Counted from the stretch's first letter, positions 28,171 to 37,189 are shown. The stretch is DNA of 64,000 nt from DASXAI01 sp963798445 (GCA_963798445.1 CAWCTH010000003.1:1302001-1366000), one strand, 5' to 3'. Translations and numbers: made by a program. Notes: generated by a model from the sequence alone, not told the origin.

Positions 28171-28770
28171 TCAGAGCCGCCCCGATTCCGTCCGCTCCGG
28201 GCGGGCGGGTGGGGGCGGAGGCACGGTGGTCAAGGGAGTGCCGATGACCGCCTCGGTGGGCCTGACCGTCTCGACCCGACGAGCACGGCGCGGTATGGCT
28301 CCGCCGAGCAGACCCCCAGCCGCAGCCGCGCCCAAGCCGACGAGCAGCGTCCAGAATGCCGACCAGTAGCTTGCCGAAGTGACGGAGTAGCTCGTGGTCC
28401 CGATGTCGACGGTGAAGGTCGAGCCGTAGATCGTCAGGATCGGGACCGCCGCCGCCACCAGACCGGCGAGCAGAACACCCCACAGCGTGAGGCCGTGCGC
28501 GAGGCCGGCGCCTGTCCCCCGAGGTCCAGCGAGCACGCCCGCCGCGAAGGCACCGAGGAACGTCGCCGCGATGGCGGTGCCGGCCAACCACCAGGAGAGG
28601 TGGTCGCGAAATGCCGCTGTTCCATTGTCGAGAGCCAAGGCCAGGAAGAGCATTGCGCCGAGCAGACCTAGACCGAGGCCGATGACGGCGCCCGAGAACA
28701 CCGCTGCCCATTGGACCGCGGTCGTGGTGGCCCGCGGCGCGTCCGTTGCGTCCATGTAAGCAAGGTCCAT
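28171..28770 (-). CDS. four-helix membrane protein, function unknown
   Basis: This 199-residue protein starts at ATG 28770, which has a strong GGAGG site five bases upstream; the upstream ATG 28824 lacks one. Four hydrophobic segments are visible (WAAVFSGAVIGLGLGLLGAM, LAGTAIAATFLGAFAAGVLA, ALTLWGVLLAGLVAAAVPIL in outline, FWTLLVGLGAAAAGGLLGGA). The C-terminal tail is Pro/Arg-rich. This layout resembles TIGR04086-type or YrzE-like small membrane proteins in actinomycetes. It is convergent with the MR/MLE gene. I do not assign a function. Confidence 0.7.
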   Translation of the reverse strand: MDLAYMDATDAPRATTTAVQWAAVFSGAVIGLGLGLLGAMLFLALALDNGTAAFRDHLSWWLAGTAIAATFLGAFAAGVLAGPRGTGAGLAHGLTLWGVLLAGLVAAAVPILTIYGSTFTVDIGTTSYSVTSASYWSAFWTLLVGLGAAAAGGLLGGAIPRRARRVETVRPTEAVIGTPLTTVPPPPPARPERTESGRL

Positions 28771-29024
28771 CTCTGCCTCCGATACGAGGGTCGGCGCTGC
28801 AAGCCGATCAGCTGAGTTGTCCATGCCCGATCGGCTCGGTGGCTAGTCACCGCCAACGCGATCCGCATACTCCCGTTCTCGGGGCGTCGACATTCGGGGC
28901 GTCGATCTGCGCGTCGTAGAAGTCAAACGGTGTCACCGACGTTTCGGCCAGTACGTGCCGCTCGGGCCGAGAGGCCGAGCCCTGCGGCCGTCACGCGATG
29001 TTCACGTGGTCGACGCGCGGTTGC

Positions 29025-31985
29025 TCATCCGGTCGTCGGCGCGAGGGCCTGTATCTGCTGTCGGACGAACTCGATGATCTCGCCGTCGCGCAGCGTGGCG
29101 CCGCGCCGGACCGCGGATGCGAATGGTGCCGCGCCGAGCCGCTCGCGCACGGTGGCGGCGAGCGCGGTGATGTGTTCGGCGTCGGAGGCCTCGAACGGCA
29201 ATGCGTACGCTGCGCCCGCCGCGGTCAACGCGCCGTGCAGGGTCGCTGCGCCCAGATACGCCCGGAGCTGGACGAGGATGCCGAAGACGTGGCGTAGCGA
29301 AAGCCATTGGTTGGCCCAGTCGCCGCCGCGGTACCAGAGGTCGATCACTTCGGCGTAGCGGGCGAGCGCTGCTTGCGGTCTGCCTTGGCGAGCCTCCAAC
29401 CAGAGCACTTCGGTGAGTGCGAAGGCTTCGATCCAGCGGTTTCCTGCGTCGCGGGCCAGCTCGACGGCGAGTTGAAGGTCGAATGCGGCGACGACGGGAT
29501 TGGTCGCCTCGCGCGCCAGACCGATCGCGTAGTGCGCCTGGGCGCGGGCCGTGGGCGACTTGCTGGTCTCAGCTACGGCGAGCGCCTCATGGGCGAGCTG
29601 GGTGCCCATGACGTTGTCACCGACGCTGGTCGCGGCAACCGATCGCATGTAGAACGCGTGCGCGAGCCGGGCCGGTGAACCCGATCGCGCGGACTCCAGC
29701 ATCCGGTCGATCCATGCGCAGGCTTCGACGGCATCCCCGCGGTAGAACCACGCGTTCCCGAGCGCGCGCTCGGCGAGCCCCGAACAGCTGTGACCGAAGC
29801 GCTCCGTGGCCCCGAGCGCGCGTTCGCCGAGTTCGATCGCGCCTTCGAGGTCGCCGCGCGAGAACCGGCCGTACGCGGCGACGGCCAGCACCACCGGGTA
29901 CCGCTCGTGCGGCTCGGCACCGGGGAGCTGCGCGGCGGCGTCCGCCCAGCTCGTGAGCTCGGCGCGCATGCGCCGGAACGCGTACTCGCGCAGCGCCGCG
30001 ACAAGACGCAGTGCCACATCGGCGTCATCTTGTTCGATCGACCAGACGTGCGTCGCTCGCAGATTGTCGAGGTCGTAGTCGAGCGTCGCGACCGCCTCCG
30101 GTTCTTCTGGTCCTGACAGCGCGTGGGCCGCGCGCTCCGCGACCCCGAGGTACCAACGCGCGTGGCGCTCTCGCACGGCGTCGCGTTCGTCTCGGCCGAG
30201 TCGGTCACGTCCGAACTCGCGAAGCGTCTCGAGCAGACGGTAGCGAGGCTGACCTTCATCGACGAGCTGCACCATCGACTTGTCGACGAGATTCGCGAGC
30301 AGGATGGAGATCCTCGATGTCTCCAGGGTGCTGACGATGCACACCGCTTCCACCGCGTCGAGTCCGAAGCTTCCGGCGAAGACACATAGGCGCCCGAAGA
30401 GGTGCTGTTCGTCTTCGTCGAGCAGGTCATGCGACCACGTAACGAGATCGTGCAGGGTTCGGTGCCGCTCGATCATCGACGTGTGCGCACCGTCGAGGAG
30501 ATCGAAGCGACGATCCAAGCGCCGAGCGAGCGCCGCAGGGCTCATCGCGCGCAAACGGGCCGCCGCGAGCTCGATGGCCAGTGGGAGTCCATCGACGCGG
30601 CGAACGATCTCTGCGACGGCAGCGGCATTGTCGGGCCCGAGCTCGAAGCCCGCGTTCGCCGATCGGGCCCGTTCGACGAACAGGCGTACCGCCGGCGACT
30701 CCGAGAGCGCCGCGAGGCCGGCACCGAGGGGCAGGATCGCCAGCGGACCGACACGCCAGACCTGCTCGCCGGGAAGCCCCAGAACCTCGCGGCTTGTCGC
30801 GAGAATCGTCACGTCCGGGCACCAGCTGAGCAACCGATCGACGAGTGGCGCGATCGTCGCCCGGAGGTGCTCACAGTTATCGAGAACGAGCAGGGAGCGT
30901 CGGCCGCGCAGGTATTCCATCAGCGTCTCTTCGATCGAGAGATGCTGGCGCTGCTGGATGTCGACGGCGGTTGCGATCGCCGCGACGGTCGACTGAGGGT
31001 CGCGCAGGGACGCGAGCTCGACCATGAACACCTCACCGCCGAAGTCGTCCCAGAGGTCGGTCGCGACACGCAGCGCGAGCCGCGTCTTGCCGACGCCACC
31101 CGGACCGGTCAGCGTGAGCAGTCGATCACGGCGCACGCGGCCGAGGACCCGAGCGACCACGTCCTCGCGCCCGACCAGGGGCGTCGTCGCGACCGGCAGC
31201 CCGTGCAGCATTGGCCGGCGCTCAGGCGCCGTGCCGGCCTGGAGCAGGGTCGGATCGTCGGTGAGGATCCGCGATTCGAGCTCACCGAACGCGGAAGAAG
31301 GCGTCAGCCCGACCTCCTCTCGGAGCAGATGCCGAAGCGCGCTCGCGCGCCGCAACGCTTCGGCGGTGCGGCCGCCGCGATAGAGCGCAACGATCAGGAG
31401 CTGCCACGCCCGTTCACGCAGCGGATGCTCGGCCACCAGCGACTCAAGCTCACCAACGAGCGCTGCGTGCTCGCCACTCGCGAGGCGCGCCTCGAGGAGA
31501 TCCTCGTTGGCGTTGGCGCGAAGCTCATCCAGACGCACCGCCTCGCCCCTCGCCCAATCAAGGTCGGCGAACTCCTCGAACGCGTCGCCCCGCCAGCACC
31601 CGAGCGCCTCCCTCAGGCTGACGATCGCCACTCGAGGATCGCCCGCACGCGCCGCGTGCGCGCACAGACTTTCGAAGCGGCTCGCGTCGAGGCAATCCTC
31701 GGCAAGCTCGAGCACGTATCCGGGCCGGCGCCCGACGATCTCGGCCTCCGGCCGCAGGGTGCGCCGCAGCCGCGACACGATGCTCTGCAGCACCCCGGGG
31801 GGATCGACAGGACCATCATCGGGCCACAACTCCTCGCAGAGGCGCTCGGTCGACACGACCGATCCCCGCCGTGCGGCGAGCATCGCGAGCACGAGTCGCG
31901 GCTTGGGTCCCCCGATCGCGATCGTCTGCTCGGCCCGCACCACCTCGATCGAACCGAGGACCCGGAGCTCGAGACACCCGTCCAC
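29025..31985 (-). CDS. BTAD/AfsR-type transcriptional regulator
   Basis: This 986-residue SARP-type regulator is intact. Residues about 1-95 are the winged-helix DNA-binding domain (starting CLELRVLGSIEVV), and 96-245 the BTAD helices (GREALGCWRGDAF-like). About 270-560 is an NTPase with Walker A TGPGGVGKTRLALRV and Walker B RRSLLVLDNCEHL. TPR-like repeats run to the C-terminus. GTG 31985 gives the normal N-terminus. It is divergent from a tautomerase, with a 17-bp palindrome between. It likely senses a metabolite through the ATPase/TPR part and activates the neighbour. Confidence 0.9.
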   Translation of the reverse strand: MDGCLELRVLGSIEVVRAEQTIAIGGPKPRLVLAMLAARRGSVVSTERLCEELWPDDGPVDPPGVLQSIVSRLRRTLRPEAEIVGRRPGYVLELAEDCLDASRFESLCAHAARAGDPRVAIVSLREALGCWRGDAFEEFADLDWARGEAVRLDELRANANEDLLEARLASGEHAALVGELESLVAEHPLRERAWQLLIVALYRGGRTAEALRRASALRHLLREEVGLTPSSAFGELESRILTDDPTLLQAGTAPERRPMLHGLPVATTPLVGREDVVARVLGRVRRDRLLTLTGPGGVGKTRLALRVATDLWDDFGGEVFMVELASLRDPQSTVAAIATAVDIQQRQHLSIEETLMEYLRGRRSLLVLDNCEHLRATIAPLVDRLLSWCPDVTILATSREVLGLPGEQVWRVGPLAILPLGAGLAALSESPAVRLFVERARSANAGFELGPDNAAAVAEIVRRVDGLPLAIELAAARLRAMSPAALARRLDRRFDLLDGAHTSMIERHRTLHDLVTWSHDLLDEDEQHLFGRLCVFAGSFGLDAVEAVCIVSTLETSRISILLANLVDKSMVQLVDEGQPRYRLLETLREFGRDRLGRDERDAVRERHARWYLGVAERAAHALSGPEEPEAVATLDYDLDNLRATHVWSIEQDDADVALRLVAALREYAFRRMRAELTSWADAAAQLPGAEPHERYPVVLAVAAYGRFSRGDLEGAIELGERALGATERFGHSCSGLAERALGNAWFYRGDAVEACAWIDRMLESARSGSPARLAHAFYMRSVAATSVGDNVMGTQLAHEALAVAETSKSPTARAQAHYAIGLAREATNPVVAAFDLQLAVELARDAGNRWIEAFALTEVLWLEARQGRPQAALARYAEVIDLWYRGGDWANQWLSLRHVFGILVQLRAYLGAATLHGALTAAGAAYALPFEASDAEHITALAATVRERLGAAPFASAVRRGATLRDGEIIEFVRQQIQALAPTTG

Positions 31986-31994
31986 CGCGCCATT

Positions 31995-32024
31995 CTTGCA
32001 AGCGCGCCTGCAAGATGCTTGCAG
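31995..32024. promoter_or_regulatory. palindromic operator candidate CTGCAAGATGCTTGCAG
   Basis: A perfect inverted repeat (arms CTGCAAG and CTTGCAG, spacer ATG) occupies 32008-32024, and a further CTTGCAAG palindrome sits at 31995-32002. These are three or four copies of the TTGCA half-site just upstream of the BTAD regulator's start, in the region shared with the tautomerase promoter. It is the most likely binding site of that regulator. Confidence 0.6.
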
Positions 32025-32125
32025 AGCCTTCCTCGCGCGCTGCCAGATCGACGCCAGCGCCGTGCAACCCCGATCGCGGACACTGCAACCGGCACCACAA
32101 CCAATCCAACCAAAAGGAGCACAAC

Positions 32126-32356
32126 ATGCCGCTCGTACAAGTCAAAGTCATCAAGGGCGTCTTCGACAGCAGCCAGAAGCAGGAGATGATCACCCAGCTC
32201 ACCGAGACCATGGTGGGCATCGAGGGCGAGGCCCTGCGGGGCGTCACCTGGGTCACCGTCGACGAGGTCGAAAGCGGAGACTGGGGAATCGGCGGGAACG
32301 CAATCACCGCCGAATACGTCAAGAGCCTCCAGAAGCAGACCGCAACAACGGGCTGA
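32126..32356 (+). CDS. tautomerase family protein (4-oxalocrotonate tautomerase-like)
   Basis: This 76-residue protein starts at ATG 32126 after AAAGGAG. Once the initiator Met is removed, Pro1 (MPLVQVKVIKGVFD) would be the catalytic base, the hallmark of the 4-oxalocrotonate tautomerase superfamily. The usual helix (SQKQEMITQLTETMVGIEG) and beta strand (GVTWVTVDEVESGDWGIGG) follow. Length is normal for a 4-OT subunit. It is divergent from a BTAD regulator, and a strong hairpin terminator lies six bases past its stop. Confidence 0.88.
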   Translation: MPLVQVKVIKGVFDSSQKQEMITQLTETMVGIEGEALRGVTWVTVDEVESGDWGIGGNAITAEYVKSLQKQTATTG

Positions 32357-32361
32357 ACCCA

Positions 32362-32392
32362 GGGTGGGAGGACTCGCCGAGTCCTCCCACCC
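32362..32392 (+). terminator. hairpin terminator of the tautomerase gene
   Basis: Perfect 14-bp arms (GGGTGGGAGGACTC and its complement) enclose a GCC loop six bases after the tautomerase stop. There is no clear T-run, so it may also act as an RNA-stabilising hairpin. Confidence 0.7.
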
Positions 32393-32784
32393 ACCACCCG
32401 CACCCGAGACGACCATCGATGAGAGATGACGACAGGACTCCCGACGGGGACCGTGCCCGGTGTCTGCACCAGGGTCCAGACACCGAGGGTTCTGTGGTGA
32501 TGGCGACTGAGGGCCGTGTAGATGTCGAGGTCGCGTTCGGGCCCGGGCTGTGACCAGCGGCGGCTCCCTACGACCATGCGAGATGCGAGCCGTGGGTCGG
32601 ATTCGCATCGCACCCGTTACGCAGAGCGCCACTTCCCCCGCCCTCGCCGTCGACGGCCGCCGACGCCCTTGGCACCGCAGCGCGGGCCACTGTCTCATGC
32701 CAGCCAGCCGCCAGGCCCCCTCAGCGGGACGGCATTCGAACCAGGCGCTGACCAGCACGGAATGCCAGACCGCGCATGGTGCGA
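32393..32784. other. intergenic region left of the integrative element
   Basis: This 392-base stretch between the tautomerase terminator and the element's left repeat shows no convincing gene on either strand. Confidence 0.5.
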
Positions 32785-32828
32785 GCAGCCCCAACGGGAT
32801 TCGAACCCGTGCCGCCACCTTGAGAGGG
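32785..32828. repeat. attachment-site repeat (distal end, tRNA-Glu fragment)
   Basis: This is an identical 44-bp copy of the 3' part of tRNA-Glu at 48899-48942. It includes the T arm and half the anticodon stem-loop, then diverges exactly at 32829. The bases on both sides differ from the other copy, so the repeat length is exact. Confidence 0.93.
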
Positions 32829-32953
32829 CGATCAGGGTTGTCCATCCCGTGTTGTCAGATGACGGATTGTGGTGTCTGAGCAGGAACGATGGTAGCACCG
32901 TGTGATGTCTGGTGTTGCCCGGTGTTGGTCGATATCGACGCGTTTCTCGCCAT

Positions 32954-32974
32954 CCATTGGCAGATCCATTGGCA
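32954..32974. repeat. integrase arm-type repeats, left end
   Basis: CCATTGGCA occurs at 32954-32962 and 32966-32974, 12 bp apart, about 130 bp inside the left attachment repeat. The same motif is paired near the right end (48820-48839). The rest of 32829-33263 holds no gene I can support. Confidence 0.6.
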
Positions 32975-33263
32975 AGACGAACGCGAGGTGGCGGCTTCGG
33001 TGACGCCACATTGGAGGATGTGAACCCCCACGCTCACGTACCCGCGTCCGTCCACGGGGACCTCCGCGTCTGCCCGGGAGCCGGCGATCTAATCACCTTT
33101 GGACCCGGCTTGGAAGCGCTCACGAGCGGGTCTCCGGGACGCTGGTAGGCCGAACGGGGGTGACCAGTTGAGTTCAGTTCCGCGCGGGACCGCGCAACGT
33201 CGATGGCCCTCGGGCTGATAGATCGCGATGGTCCCGTCAGAGTTCATCGCGTACGCTTGATCA

Positions 33264-33488
33264 GTGAACCGGATCACGATCGACCCCAGGCAGATGGGAG
33301 GCGTGCCATGTTTGCGCGGCCTGCGTATCCCCGTGGCAACTGTCGTCGGCATGATCGCCAGCGGGATGACGCCGGCCGAAGTCGTCGATGAGCTTCCACC
33401 CCTCGAACTCGCCGATGTCAGCGCTGCACTGCGCTTCGCTGCCGACGCCGTGGCTGATCGAGAAATTCCACTTCGACCATCAGCGTGA
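33264..33488 (+). CDS. DUF433 antitoxin-like protein
   Basis: This 74-residue protein starts at GTG 33264. It matches DUF433 (ITIDPRQMGGVPCLRGLRIP, VATVVGMIASGMTPAEVVDE), a small HTH-like family. Members pair with PIN-like DUF5615 proteins as antitoxins. No Shine-Dalgarno sequence is evident, but a TACGCT -10-like box lies nine to ten bases upstream, so the transcript could be leaderless. The stop overlaps the next gene's GTG start (GTGA), so the pair is coupled. Confidence 0.88.
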   Translation: MNRITIDPRQMGGVPCLRGLRIPVATVVGMIASGMTPAEVVDELPPLELADVSAALRFAADAVADREIPLRPSA

Positions 33489-33862
33489 GGTTCCTTGTCG
33501 ACCAGAATCGCTCACCGCGACTGGCCGAGCTTCTTCGGGCCGCCGGTCACGACGCGACGCACACCATCGACCTCGGCCTGGAGCGAGCTACTGACGATGA
33601 GTTGCTCGCTCTGGCCGCAGAACAGCGTCGCGTCGTCATCACCGGCGACACCGACTTCGGCGCCCTGCTGGCGTTGACTCAGCGGCGGTCGCCATCGGTG
33701 ATCTTGTTCCGAGGGCGGAACACACCTCGCGCTGCCGTTCAGGCGCGACTGATCCTCGAGTATCTAGACGAGCTGACGACCGATCTCAACGAGGGAGCCG
33801 TGATCGTCATCACCGACGATCGGATCCGGATTCGCAGACTACCTCTGATTCACGACACCTGA
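33485..33862 (+). CDS. DUF5615 PIN-like toxin
   Basis: This 125-residue protein starts at GTG 33485, overlapping the DUF433 stop. The first strand MRFLVDQNRSPRLAELLRAA supplies the first acidic residue (Asp6). THTIDLGLERATDDELLALA and VVITGDTDFGALLAL provide the other acidic positions of a PIN-like nuclease fold. With the upstream DUF433 gene it forms a toxin-antitoxin module. It probably cleaves RNA when free. As cargo at the end of an integrative element, it could favour retention. Confidence 0.88.
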   Translation: MRFLVDQNRSPRLAELLRAAGHDATHTIDLGLERATDDELLALAAEQRRVVITGDTDFGALLALTQRRSPSVILFRGRNTPRAAVQARLILEYLDELTTDLNEGAVIVITDDRIRIRRLPLIHDT

Positions 33863-34035
33863 GCAACAGCTCGTCCGTGAGAGACCAAGACGGCCAGCGT
33901 TGGTAGAAGCTGGTAGCCCGTTGATGGGCACCAGGAACCGCCCACCGATGGCCAGTTCGGTCGCCGCTTCGTCGAACGCGGAGCGTGAGCGAGGGTCAGA
34001 GTGTTGGACGGCGCGCCTGCGTCGCGTACCCGGCG

Positions 34036-34050
34036 TTATACGGGTGATCC
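34036..34050. repeat. terminal inverted repeat, left
   Basis: TTATACGGGTGATCC, perfect inverse of 36927-36941; bordered on the outside by CCGGCG. Confidence 0.8.
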
Positions 34051-34068
34051 GTTCCGGTCGGACCGTTG

Positions 34069-35823
34069 TTATGGAACCACGCTGCCTGCTTGTGTGTCGA
34101 TCCCTTCCAGGAGTTGGCCGAAGATGTCGGCGCGGGCTTGCTCGTGTTGGTCGAGGGCGTCGTTGCGCTGACGCGTGAGGATCGTGACGAACTGCGGTCC
34201 GGTCTCGAAGAAGCCGCACCGCTCGCACGTCGTCTCGTAGATGCAGTCCAGCGCGACGGGACGGGCGCAGTAGCCGTTGCCGAGGAGGCGACGGTGGGCC
34301 TCTGCGGCGAGGCGGCGCATGTTCGGCCCCGCGGTGCCGGCGGGCAGCGGGTGGGCGGTGTCGTAGGTCGCTTCGACAGCCTGGGTGACGCGGAAGTATT
34401 CGTCGGCGACGGTGCGATCCGAGAGGCGTGCATACGTCATGGTCATGTCCATGGATCGGTGGCCCAAGAGCGCGGCGATGGCCTCGACGCTCATGCCCCG
34501 GTTGATGGCTTGAGTGGCGAGGGTGTGGCGTAGCTGGTGGGGGTGGACGTGGCCGACCCCGGCGCGCCGGGCCACCGTGTCGACGTAACGGTGGATGGTG
34601 CGCCGGTCGAAAGGCTGGCCGTCGTCGCGTTCGACGAGTCGACCGGTGCGGCTCGGTCCTCGCTGGGCGCGGTAGCCGCTGATGAGCTCGACCAACACTG
34701 GATGAAGCGGCACGTAGCGGTCGTTGTGGAGTTTGCCGACGGGGATGCGCAGCCAGTGGGTGTCGCCGATGTGCACCATGGCGTCGTCCTCCAGCCCCGA
34801 CAGTTCGCCCGAGCGCATGCCGGTGCGGGCCAGAAGTTCGACCATCAGCCGCCGGCGGGGGTTGGGATCGGCGGCGAGCACGGCCATGAACTTGGCCGCG
34901 GTGGGGTCGTCCAAGAACTTGGGCAACGGCTCGTCGAGGATCGGCAGGTCGTCGTTGAAGATCGGCACCCGGGCTGGGGCGTCGTCGTAGTCGAACTCGA
35001 TGACGCGCTCGAAGAAGGTTCGCAACAGTCCGAGGCGGTTGCGGACGGTGCTCGCCGACAGCCGCGTGCCTGGCTTGCGGCCGGGGCGGCGCGCCATCGC
35101 CTTCTTGAACGTTTCGATGTGACGACGCTCGATCGAGGCGACGCACTGGCACTGGTCGTCGCTGTCGATCAGATGGCCGGCGAGAAGACGCAGGGCTAGG
35201 TCGGTGGCCACCACCGTGGCGGGCCGGGCCGAGACGGCGAGCTGGGCGAGATAGCGGCTCATGGTGGCGGCCATCTGTGGCGCCGCCGCGCTGACCTGCT
35301 CCCAGGACACCTCCTTCACCGGGACACGGGACGGTTCCTTCGGCGGGCGGGGCTTGGGCGCCGGCGCCGGCTTGGGGATCGCGCCCTGCCGCCCACCGAC
35401 CGCCCTCGGCGCCTTCGGGAAGTCGGCGGCGACGATGAGCCCAGCACGTGGCACGTCGGGGTCGCCGTGGGCGGCGAGATGCGAGAAACACTTGCTGATC
35501 AAGGCCAAACGCCGGCACGCGGTGCTCGTCGCCACCGTCCGCCCTCGGCTCGATCTCAGCGAGTCGAGGTAGTCCTCGATGTGGCGCCGTTCGATGCCGG
35601 CGACCGAGCGACAACGCGGGTCGCGCCGGACGATGCCGCCGGCGAGCTGGCGCAGGGCCTGCTCGGTGACATCGACCACGGCGGGAGCGGCGCTCCGCTC
35701 CAGCTCGATGAGAAACCGGCGCAGGGTCGCCGCCATCTGCGGGGCACGCCGAGCGATCTCGTCCCAGTCGGGATCGGTGAAGGACACAACCTCGGCGGCG
35801 GCCACGACCGCGAGCGCGTTCAT
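34069..35823 (-). CDS. tyrosine recombinase, TnpB-like (larger of pair)
   Basis: This 584-residue tyrosine recombinase starts at ATG 35823, overlapping the upstream recombinase stop by ATGA. The N-terminal half has two similar SAM-like core-binding segments (QMAATLRRFLIELERSAAPA and QMAATMSRYLAQLAVSARPA), an internal duplication. The catalytic domain has ARTGMRSGELSGL (Arg I), HPHQLRHTLATQA (His-x-x-Arg) and LGHRSMDMTMTYARL (His and nucleophile Tyr). The C-terminus contains TTCERCGFFETGPQF, a Cys-x-x-Cys motif typical of Tn554 TnpB-like proteins. It ends 19 bp inside the left inverted repeat. Confidence 0.88.
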   Translation of the reverse strand: MNALAVVAAAEVVSFTDPDWDEIARRAPQMAATLRRFLIELERSAAPAVVDVTEQALRQLAGGIVRRDPRCRSVAGIERRHIEDYLDSLRSSRGRTVATSTACRRLALISKCFSHLAAHGDPDVPRAGLIVAADFPKAPRAVGGRQGAIPKPAPAPKPRPPKEPSRVPVKEVSWEQVSAAAPQMAATMSRYLAQLAVSARPATVVATDLALRLLAGHLIDSDDQCQCVASIERRHIETFKKAMARRPGRKPGTRLSASTVRNRLGLLRTFFERVIEFDYDDAPARVPIFNDDLPILDEPLPKFLDDPTAAKFMAVLAADPNPRRRLMVELLARTGMRSGELSGLEDDAMVHIGDTHWLRIPVGKLHNDRYVPLHPVLVELISGYRAQRGPSRTGRLVERDDGQPFDRRTIHRYVDTVARRAGVGHVHPHQLRHTLATQAINRGMSVEAIAALLGHRSMDMTMTYARLSDRTVADEYFRVTQAVEATYDTAHPLPAGTAGPNMRRLAAEAHRRLLGNGYCARPVALDCIYETTCERCGFFETGPQFVTILTRQRNDALDQHEQARADIFGQLLEGIDTQAGSVVP

Positions 35824-36863
35824 CGGGCGGTCCCCATCGCCGCCTGGGCCTCGATGGCCTCGGCCGCTCGCCGGTACTCCTCGGCCAGCCAGTCCGGACT
35901 CAAGTGCAGATAGACGCGCGTGGAAGCGATCGAACGGTGCCCGGCCTGAGCCTGCAACGCTTCGAGGGCCATCCCCCCTTCGCGCAGTCGGGTGAGGCAG
36001 GTGTGACGCAGCTCGTGGCACGTGCCATGCACCAGACCGGCGCGCATCCACGCTCGCGACAGGATCTCGTCGAGGCCCTCCGCCGACAGAGGCTGACCGC
36101 GGCGTCGTCCCTTTAGCGCGACGAAGACGCGATCGGTCGCCGACTCGCGCGGCCGCTCGTTGTTCAGGTAGCCAGCGACAGTGGCGAAGAACGTCGGCGA
36201 CATCGGCACGAGCCGCTCGTGACCGCCTTTGCCTTCGGCCACGAACACCCGGCACTCGCCCAAACGCAGGTCCTCGAGCCGCAAGCCCAGCACCTCGCAA
36301 CGGCGCAGCCCGCCCAGCACCATGGCCCGAATCATCGCCCGGTCACGCTCGGTGCGTAGCGCTGCCGTGAGCGCTTCGACCTCGGCCCGCTCGAGGATGC
36401 GAGGCAACCGACGCACGCCCCGCACGAGCGGAACTCCCCGCTGGCCACGCCGGCGGGCTCGTCGACTGGGCAAGCCCCGCGGCACCGGGTTGGCCACCAC
36501 GCCCACATCGCCGCGGGTAACGAGATAGCCATACAGGCTCGACACCGCGGCCAACCGGCGCTTGATCGTCGCCGCCGACAACCCCGACGCCCCGTCAGAA
36601 AGCCGCACCAGGTTCTCGGCACCAACACGAGGACGCTGCTGGGACGAAACGAAGGCCAGCACGTCGGCCGGCGTGACCTCACCGACGTCCTTGCCGACAA
36701 CGTCGAAGAACACCTTCAGGTCATGGGCATAGGACCGCAGCGTGTTCGGACGAGCCCACGCCGACGCGAACTCCAAGAAGTCATCGATCAGGTCGTGGCC
36801 AACCCGATAGACCCGCTCGCCGTCAGCGAGCACCACGCACTGGAATGACGGAGACCAACCCAC
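35820..36863 (-). CDS. tyrosine recombinase, TnpA-like (smaller of pair)
   Basis: This 347-residue tyrosine recombinase starts at GTG 36863, which has a perfect AAGGAGG site seven bases upstream. The core-binding domain (FLEFASAWARPNTLRSYAHD) precedes a catalytic domain with LGGLRRCEVLGLRLEDL (Arg I), GTCHELRHTCLTRL (His-x-x-Arg) and QAGHRSIASTRVYLHL (His and Tyr). It is translationally coupled to the larger recombinase. The gene begins 64 bp inside the right inverted repeat, so the promoter must lie in that short gap. Confidence 0.88.
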   Translation of the reverse strand: MGWSPSFQCVVLADGERVYRVGHDLIDDFLEFASAWARPNTLRSYAHDLKVFFDVVGKDVGEVTPADVLAFVSSQQRPRVGAENLVRLSDGASGLSAATIKRRLAAVSSLYGYLVTRGDVGVVANPVPRGLPSRRARRRGQRGVPLVRGVRRLPRILERAEVEALTAALRTERDRAMIRAMVLGGLRRCEVLGLRLEDLRLGECRVFVAEGKGGHERLVPMSPTFFATVAGYLNNERPRESATDRVFVALKGRRRGQPLSAEGLDEILSRAWMRAGLVHGTCHELRHTCLTRLREGGMALEALQAQAGHRSIASTRVYLHLSPDWLAEEYRRAAEAIEAQAAMGTAR

Positions 36864-36926
36864 CAGAGATCCTCCTTCGGGACGCTCCGCCGGGAAGATC
36901 TTCCCCGGACGGCCGCTCCGACAGGT

Positions 36927-36941
36927 GGATCACCCGTATAA
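36927..36941. repeat. terminal inverted repeat, right
   Basis: Perfect inverse of 34036-34050, bordered on the outside by CCGGCG (36942-36947). Confidence 0.8.
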
Positions 36942-37189
36942 CCGGCGTTCCGGGATGCTCTCACGGAGACATCAACGCGCACGTTTGGGGGCACTCGGCC
37001 CAGCGCCTCGGCACCCCCCAGCGCCCCCTACGTCGTCTGGTCGACGAGCCACCCGGCCTGCGGCGCTTGCAAATCCGAGCGACCAGCGGGTCTGCATCGT
37101 ATGCGGCTCCACGTAGTACCGGCGGTATCCCCGCCAGGCGCTCGGTCAGATGCGACGCGTTGTCCGGACGCCTCCGACGAGACCGAATC

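Larger units (their letters stand above)
34036..36941. mobile_element. nested two-recombinase element bounded by inverted repeats
   Basis: Two coupled tyrosine recombinase genes lie between perfect 15-bp inverted repeats, TTATACGGGTGATCC at 34036-34050 and its complement at 36927-36941. Immediately outside each repeat is CCGGCG (34030-34035 and 36942-36947), a 6-bp direct repeat. Length is 2,906 bp. The gene pair resembles tnpA/tnpB of Tn554-type elements and recombinase-in-trio elements, but only two recombinases and no cargo are present. The exact ends make it a good candidate for a discrete, mobile unit that inserted in the larger element. Confidence 0.75.

Noticed and set aside
32550..32879. 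short plus-strand frames over the left attachment repeat
   Set aside because: They read through a tRNA fragment and have no domain; the repeat explains the region.
33264..33488. the DUF433 gene as a tRNA-element excisionase
   Set aside because: Its sequence fits DUF433, and its coupled partner is a DUF5615 toxin; the Xis-like gene is at 45920-46204.
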